Shown piece after piece: positions 53,001 to 62,000 of a stretch of DNA of 64,000 nt (position 1 is its first letter; every line of letters starts with the position of its first letter). A model generated the notes under the pieces. It had not been told where the DNA came from, did no database searches, and saw only the letters and a list, made by a program, of their open reading frames with translations. The translations under genes and the position numbers were made by a program. The stretch spans positions 11,982,501-12,046,500 of the forward strand of contig OZ014411.1 in assembly GCA_963965975.1 (NCBI GenBank), written 5' to 3'. Source of the DNA: Xestospongia bergquistia. Lineage: Eukaryota > Porifera > Demospongiae > Haplosclerida > Petrosiidae.

Positions 53001-56000
53001 CCAGTATTGATTAATCAATGTTTATTTTATATATCGGCTTCGTGGATGCTTTTTACTATTAATTTTATTTAGTGATCTAGTTTGACAGTTGAAGATTTGT
53101 CTTTTATATTAATAGTATGGAGTGATGGCTCTTCATTATGCAAGTAATAATGGACATACTGATGTTGTAGAAATATTGCTTAACGATACTACTAATATTG
53201 ACATTGTTACTAAGGTAATTCAGATGATAAGAATGAGTGTGCAATCTAACTAAAATAATTTTTTCTACTTGAATTTTAGTGTCAAAATATTTACTATTAG
53301 AAGGAGTTATAAAATAAATTTGTAACAAGTAATACAGTAGATTTTGCAAGTAAAGACTGTTGTATATAAAAAATAATAGTTCTTGAAGTTTTAATTAAAA
53401 ATGACTGAGATTTAGGTATGAAATTGATGAATGGTGATGGTGAATTACAATGTTAGTCTAATATTTGTATTAATAAGATTATAGTAAGAGTTATTGCGAA
53501 TAGTTTGGTTAATGTAAGAGTAGTTGATATCACTGATACTTTTTTAAGTAGAGTTAATGTTTTGTAAGTTTGTAAAGTCCTAGTGTAGTCATGTAATACA
53601 TTCACAATAGTGTTAGCAGAGATAATTTAAAATCATCATAATATATTTGATTAGTTGATGCTAATGGTGTTACTGTAATATATTTAGGAGGGATTGACTC
53701 CAGTTATGTTAGGTGCAAGAAATGGCCACAAAGATGTGATTTCAATTTTAATACAGAGAGGAGCTAATCTAAACATTGTTGATCTAGTAAGTGTTTATGT
53801 ACATATGTTATGTTATAAATCCAGAGCTTCATCATTATCAGCCTAATCTGGTTATGTAAAAAAATCATCTATTTACTCCATTAAAACTTATGTTATGTAT
53901 CCATGTTATTGTTAAGGTAATAATAGTTATCCAGTATTGATTTATCAATGTTTATTTTATATATCGGCTCCGTGGATGCTTTTTACTATTAATTTTATTT
54001 AGTGGTCTAATTTCACAGTTGAAAATTTGTGTTTTATTGTAATAGGATGGCTGGTTAGCTCTTCATTATGCAAGTAATAAAGGACATACTGATGTTGTTG
54101 AAATATTGCTTAATGATACTACTAATATTGACATTGTTACTAAGGTAATTCAGAAGATAAGAATGAGTGTGCAATCTAAGTAAAGTTATTTGAATTTTTT
54201 AAGTCAAAATATTTACTATTAGAAGGAGTTATAAAATAAATTTGTAACAAGTAATACAGCAGTTTTTGCAAATAAAGTCTGTTGTATATAAAAAATAGTG
54301 CTTCTGAAAGTTTTAAGTAACAATGACTGAGATTTAGGTATGAAATTGATGAATGATGATGGTGAATTACAATGTTAGTCTAATATTTGTATTAATAAGA
54401 TTATAGTAAGAGTTGTTGCGAATAGTTTGGTTAATGTAAGAGTAGTTGATATCACTGATTCTTTTTTAAGTAGAGTTAATGTTTTGTAAGTTTGTAATGT
54501 CCTAGTGTAGTCATGTAATACATTTACAATAGTGTTAGCAGAGATAATTTAAAATCATCATAATATATTTGATTAGTTGATGTTAATGGTTTTACTGTAA
54601 TATATTTAGGAGGGATTGACTCCAGTTATGTTAGGTGCAGGCAATGGCCACAAAGATGTGATTTCAATTTTAATACAGAGAGGAGCTAATCTAAACATTG
54701 TTGATCCAGTAAGTGTTTATGTGCATATGTTATATTATAAATCCAGAGCTTCATCATTATCAGCCTAATCTGGTTATTTAAGAAATCTTCTATTTACTCC
54801 ATTAAAACTTATGTTATGTATCCATGTTATTGTTAAGGTAATAATAGTTATCCAGTATTGATTAATCAATGTTTATTTTATATCGGGACTGTGGATATTT
54901 TTTACTATTAATTTTATTTATTGGTCTAATTTGACAGTTGAAGATTTGTGTTTTATTGTAATAGGATGGCTGGCTAGCTCTTCATTATGCAAGTAATAAT
55001 GGACATACTGATGTTGTTGAAATATTGCTTAACCATACTACTAATATTGACATTGTTACTAAGGTAATTCAGATGATAAGAATGAGTGTGCAATCTAACT
55101 AAAATTATTTTTTCTATTTGAATTTTTTAAGTCAAAATATTTACTATTAGGAGTTATAAAATAAATTTGTAACAAGTAATACAGCATATTTTGCAAGTAA
55201 AGACTGTTGTACATAAAAAATAATGCTTCTTAAATTTTTAAGTAACAATGACTGAGATTTAGGTATGAAATTGATGAATGATGATGGTGAATTACAATGT
55301 TAGTCTAATTATTGTATTAATAAGATTATAGTAAGAGTTGTTGCGAATAGTTTGGTTAATGTAAGAGTAGTTTATATCACTGATACTTTTTTAAGTAGAG
55401 TTAATGTTTTGTAAGTTTGTAATGTCCTAGTGTAGTCATGTAATACATTTACAATAGTGTTAGCAGAGATAATTTAAAATCATCATAATATATTTGATTA
55501 GTTGATGTTAATGGTGTTACTGTAATATATTTAGGAGGGATTGACTCCAGTTATGTTAGCTGCATGCAATGGCCACAAAGATGTGATTTCAATTTTAATA
55601 CAGAGAGGAGCTAATCTAAACGTTGTTGATTCAGTAAGTGTTTATGTGCATATCTAATGTTATAAATCAAGAGCTTCATCATTATCAGCCTAATCTGGTT
55701 ATTTAAAAAAAATCTTCTATTTACTCCATTAAAACTTATGTATCCATGTTATTGTTAAGGTTATAATAGTTATCCAGTATTGATTAATCAATGTTTATTT
55801 TATATCGGGACTGTGGATGTTTTTTACTATTAATTTTATTTATTGGTCTAATTTGACAGTTGAAGATTTGTGTTTTATTGTAATAGGATGGCTGGCTAGC
55901 TCTTCATGATGCAAGTAATAATGGACATACTGATGTTGTTGAAATATTGCTTAACCATACTACTAATATTGACATTGTTACTGAGGTAATTCAGATGATA

Positions 56001-59000
56001 AGAATGAGTGTGCAATCTAAGTAAAATTATTTTTTCTATTTGAATTTTTTAAGTCAAAATATTTACTATTGGAAGGAGTAATAAAATAAATTTGTAACAA
56101 GTAATACAGCAGTTTTTGCAAGTAAAGTCTGTTGTATATAAAAAATAGTGCTTCTGAAAGTTTTAAGTAACAATGACTGAGATTTAGGTATGAAATTGAT
56201 GAATGGTGATGGTGAATTACAATGTTAGTCTAATATTTGTATTAATAAGATTATAGTAAGAGTTGTTGCGAATAGTTTGGTTAATGTAAGAGTAGTTGAT
56301 ATCACTGATTCTTTTTTAAGTAGAGTTAATGTTTTGTAAGTTTGTAATGTCCTAGTGTAGTCATGTAATACATTTACAATAGTGTTAGCAGAGATAATTT
56401 AAAATCATCATAATATATTTGATTAGTTGATGTTAATGGTTTTACTGTAATATATTTAGGAGGGATTGACTCCAGTTATGTTAGGTGCAGGCAATGGCCA
56501 CAAAGATGTGATTTCAATTTTAATACAGAGAGGAGCTAATCTAAACATTGTTGATCCAGTAAGTGTTTATGTGCATATGTTATATTATAAATCCAGAGCT
56601 TCATCATTATCAGCCTAATCTGGTTATTTAAGAAATCTTCTATTTACTCCATTAAAACTTATGTTATGTATCCATGTTATTGTTAAGGTAATAATAGTTA
56701 TCCAGTATTGATTAATCAATGTTTATTTTATATCGGGACAGTGGATATTTTTTACTATTAATTTTATTTATTGGTCTAATTTGACAGTTGAAGATTTGTG
56801 TTTTATTGTAATAGGATGGCTGGCTAGCTCTTCATTATGCAAGTAATAATGGACATACTGATGTTGTTGAAATATTGCTTAACCATACTACTAATATTGA
56901 CATTGTTACTAAGGTAATTCAGATGATAAGAATGAGTGTGCAATCTAACTAAAATTATTTTTTCTATTTGAATTTTTTAAGTCAAAATATTTACTATTAG
57001 GAGTTATAAAATAAATTTGTAACAAGTAATACAGCATATTTTGCAAGTAAAGACTGTTGTACATAAAAAATAATGCTTCTTAAATTTTTAAGTAACAATG
57101 ACTGAGATTTAGGTATGAAATTGATGAATGATGATGGTGAATTACAATGTTAGTCTAATTATTGTATTAATAAGATTATAGTAAGAGTTGTTGCGAATAG
57201 TTTGGTTAATGTAAGAGTAGTTTATATCACTGATACTTTTTTAAGTAGAGTTAATGTTTTGTAAGTTTGTAATGTCCTAGTGTAGTCATGTAATACATTT
57301 ACAATAGTGTTAGCAGAGATAATTTAAAATCATCATAATATATTTGATTAGTTGATGTTAATGGTGTTACTGTAATATATTTAGGAGGGATTGACTCCAG
57401 TTATGTTAGGTGCAAGAAATGGCCACAAAGATGTGATTTCAATTTTAATACAGAGAGGAGCTAATCTAAACGTTGTTGATTCAGTAAGTGTTTATGTGCA
57501 TATCTAATGTTATAAATCAAGAGCTTCATCATTATCAGCCTAATCTGGTTATTTAAAAAAAATCTTCTATTTACTCCATTAAAACTTATGTATCCATGTT
57601 ATTGTTAAGGTTATAATAGTTATCCAGTATTGATTAATCAATGTTTATTTTATATCGGGACTGTGGATGTTTTTTACTATTAATTTTATTTATTGGTCTA
57701 ATTTGACAGTTGAAGATTTGTGTTTTATTGTAATAGGATGGCTGGCTAGCTCTTCATGATGCAAGTAATAATGGACATACTGATGTTGTTGAAATATTGC
57801 TTAACCATACTACTAATATTGACATTGTTACTGAGGTAATTCAGATGATAAGAATGAGTGTGCAATCTAAGTAAAATTATTTTTTCTATTTGAATTTTTT
57901 AAGTCAAAATATTTACTATTGGAAGGAGTAATAAAATAAATTTGTAACAAGTAATACAGCAGTTTTTGCAAGTAAAGTCTGTTGTATATAAAAAATAGTG
58001 CTTCTGAAAGTTTTAAGTAACAATGACTGAGATTTAGGTATGAAATTGATGAATGGTGATGGTGAATTACAATGTTAGTCTAATATTTGTATTAATAAGA
58101 TTATAGTAAGAGTTGTTGCGAATAGTTTGGTTAATGTAAGAGTAGTTGATATCACTGATTCTTTTTTAAGTAGAGTTAATGTTTTGTAAGTTTGTAATGT
58201 CCTAGTGTAGTCATGTAATACATTTACAATAGTGTTAGCAGAGATAATTTAAAATCATCATAATATATTTGATTAGTTGATGTTAATGGTTTTACTGTAA
58301 TATATTTAGGCGGGATTGACTTCAGTTATGTTAGCTGCAAGAAATGGCCACAAAGATGTGATTTCAATTTTAATACAGAGAGGAGCTAATCTAAACGTTG
58401 TTGATTCAGTAAGTGTTTATGTGCATATCTAATGTTATAAATCAAGAGCTTCATCATTATCAGCCTAATCTGGTTATTTAAAAAAAATCTTCTATTTACT
58501 CCATTAAAACTTATGTATCCATGTTATTGTTAAGGTTATAATAGTTATCCAGTATTGATTAATCAATGTTTATTTTATATCGGGACTGTGGATGTTTTTT
58601 ACTATTAATTTTATTTATTGGTCTAATTTGACAGTTGAAGATTTGTGTTTTATTGTAATAGGATGGCTGGCTAGCTCTTCATGATGCAAGTAATAATGGA
58701 CATACTGATGTTGTTGAAATATTGCTTAACCATACTACTAATATTGACATTGTTACTGAGGTAATTCAGATGATAAGAATGAGTGTGCAATCTAAGTAAA
58801 ATTATTTTTTCTATTTGAATTTTTTAAGTCAAAATATTTACTATTGGAAGGAGTAATAAAATAAATTTGTAACAAGTAATACAGCAGTTTTTGCAAGTAA
58901 AGTCTGTTGTATATAAAAAATAGTGCTTCTGAAAGTTTTAAGTAACAATGACTGAGATTTAGGTATGAAATTGATGAATGGTGATGGTGAATTACAATGT

Positions 59001-62000
59001 TAGTCTAATATTTGTATTAATAAGATTATAGTAAGAGTTGTTGCGAATAGTTTGGTTAATGTAAGAGTAGTTGATATCACTGATTCTTTTTTAAGTAGAG
59101 TTAATGTTTTGTAAGTTTGTAATGTCCTAGTGTAGTCATGTAATACATTTACAATAGTGTTAGCAGAGATAATTTAAAATCATCATAATATATTTGATTA
59201 GTTGATGTTAATGGTTTTACTGTAATATATTTAGGCGGGATTGACTTCAGTTATGTTAGCTGCAAGAAATGGCCACAAAGATGTGATTTCAATTTTAATA
59301 CAGAGAGGAGCTAATCTAAACGTTGTTATTCCAGTAAGTGTTTATGTGCATATGTTATATTATAAATCCAGAGCTTCATCATTATCAACCTAATCTGATT
59401 ATTTTAAAAAATCTTCTATTTAGTCCATTAAAACTTATGTTAAGTATCCATGTTATTGTTAAGGTAATAATAGTTATCCAGTATTGATTAATCAATGTTT
59501 ATTTTATATATCGGCTTCGTGGATGCTTTTTACTATTAATTTTATTTATTGTTCTAATTTGACAGTTGAAGATTTGTCTTTTATATTAATAGTATGGAGT
59601 GATGGCTCTTCATTATGCAAGTAATAATGGACATACTGATGTTGTTGGAATATTGCTTAATGATACTACTAATATTGACGTTCTTATTAAGGTAATTCAG
59701 ATGATAAGAATGAGTGTGCAATCTAAGTAAAGTTATTTTTAAGTCAAAATATTTACTATTAGAAGGAGTTATAAAATAAATTTGTAACAAGTAATACAGC
59801 AGTTTTGCAAGTGAAGACTGTTGTATATAAAAAATAATGCCTCTTAAAGTTTTAAGTAACAATGACTGAGATTTAGGTATGAAATTGATGAATGGTGATA
59901 GTGAATTACAATGTTAGTCTAATATTTGTATTAATAAGATTATAGTAAGAGTTGTTGCGAATAGTTTTGTTAATGTAAGAGAAGTTGATATCACTGATAC
60001 TTTTTAAAGTAGAGTTAATGTTTTGTAAGTTTGTAATGTCCTAGTGTAGTCATGTAATACATTTACAATAGTGTTAGCAGAGATAATTTAAAATCATCAT
60101 AATATATTTGATTAGTTGATGTTAATGGTGTTACTGTAATATATTTAGGCGGGATTGACTCTAGTTATGTTAGCTGCAGGCAATGGCCACAAAGATGTGA
60201 TTTCAATTTTAATACAGAGAGGAGCTAATCTAAACTTTGTTGATCCAGTAAGTGTTTATGTACATATGTTATATTATAAATCCAGAGCTTCATCATTATC
60301 AGCCTAATCTGGTTATTTAAAAAATCTTCTATTTACTCCATTAAAACTTATGTTATGTATCCATGTTATTGTTAAGGTAATAATAGTTATCCAGTATTGA
60401 TTAATCAATTTTTATTTTATTATCGGGACTGTGGATATTTTTTACTATTAATTTTATTTATTGGTCTAATTTGACAGTTGAAGATTTGTGTTTTATTGTA
60501 ATAGGTTGGCTGGTTAGCTCTTCATTATGCAAGTAATAATGGACATACTGATGTTGTTGAAATATTGCTTAACCATACTACTAATATTGACATTGTTACT
60601 AAGGTAATTGAGATGATAAGAATGAGTGTGCAATTTAAGTAAAGTTATTTTTTCTATTTGAATTTTTTAAGTCAAAATATTTACTATTAGAAGGAGTTAT
60701 AAAATAAATTTGTAACAAGTAATACAGCAGATTTTGCATTTAAAGACTGTTGTATATAAAAAATAATGCTACTTAAAGTTTTAAGTAACAATGACTGATA
60801 TTTAGGTATGAAATTGATGAATGATGATGGTGAATTACAATGTTAGTCTAATTATTGTATTAATAAGATTATAGTAAGAGTTGTTGCGAATAGTTTGGTT
60901 AATGTAAGAGTAGTTGATATCACTGATACTTTTTTAAGTAGAGTTAATGTTTTGTAAGTTTGTAATTTCCTAGTGTAGTCATGTAATACATTTACAATAG
61001 TGTTAGCAGAGATAATTTTAAATCATCATAATATATTTGATTAGTTGATGTTAATGGTTTTACTGTAATATATTTAGGCGGGATTGACTCCAGTTATGTT
61101 AGCTGCATGCAATGGCCACAAAGATGTGATTTCAATTTTAATACAGAGAGGAGCTAATCTAAACGTTGTTGATCCAGTAAGTGTTTATGTGCATATGTTA
61201 TATTATAAATCCAGAGCTTCATCATTATCAGCCTAATCTGGTTATTTAAGAAATCTTCTATTTACTCCATTAAAACTTATGTTATGTATCCATGTTATTG
61301 CTAAGGTAATAATAATTATCCAGTATTGATTAATCAATGTTTATTTTATATCGGGACTGTGGATATTTTTTACTATTAATTTTATTTATTGGTCTAATTT
61401 GACAGTTGAAGATTTGTGTTTTATTGTAATAGGTTGGCTGGCTAGCTCTTCATTATGCAAGTAATAATGGACATATTGATGTTGTTGAAATATTGCTTAA
61501 TGATACTACTAATATTGACATTGTTACTAAGGTAATTGAGATGATAAGAATGAGTGTGCAATCAAAGTAAATTTTTTTTATATATTTGAATTTTTTAAGT
61601 CAAAATATTTACTATTAGAAGGAGTTATAAATTAAGTTTGTAACAACTAATTCAGCAGATTTTGCAAGTAAAGACTGTTGTACATAAAAAATAATGCTTC
61701 TGAAAGTTTTAAGTAACAATGACTGAGATTTAGGTATGAAATTGATGAATGATGATGGTGAATTACAATGTTAGTCTAACATTTGTATTGATAAGATTAT
61801 AGTAAGAGTTGTTGCGAATAGTTTTGTTAATGTAAGAGTAGTTGATATCACTGATACTTTTTTAAGTAGAGTTAATGTTTTGTAAGTTTGTAATGTGCTA
61901 GTGTAGTCATGTAATACATTTACGATAGTGTTAGCAAAGATAATTTAAAATCATCATAATATATTTGATTAGTTGATGTTAATGGTTTTACTGTAATATA

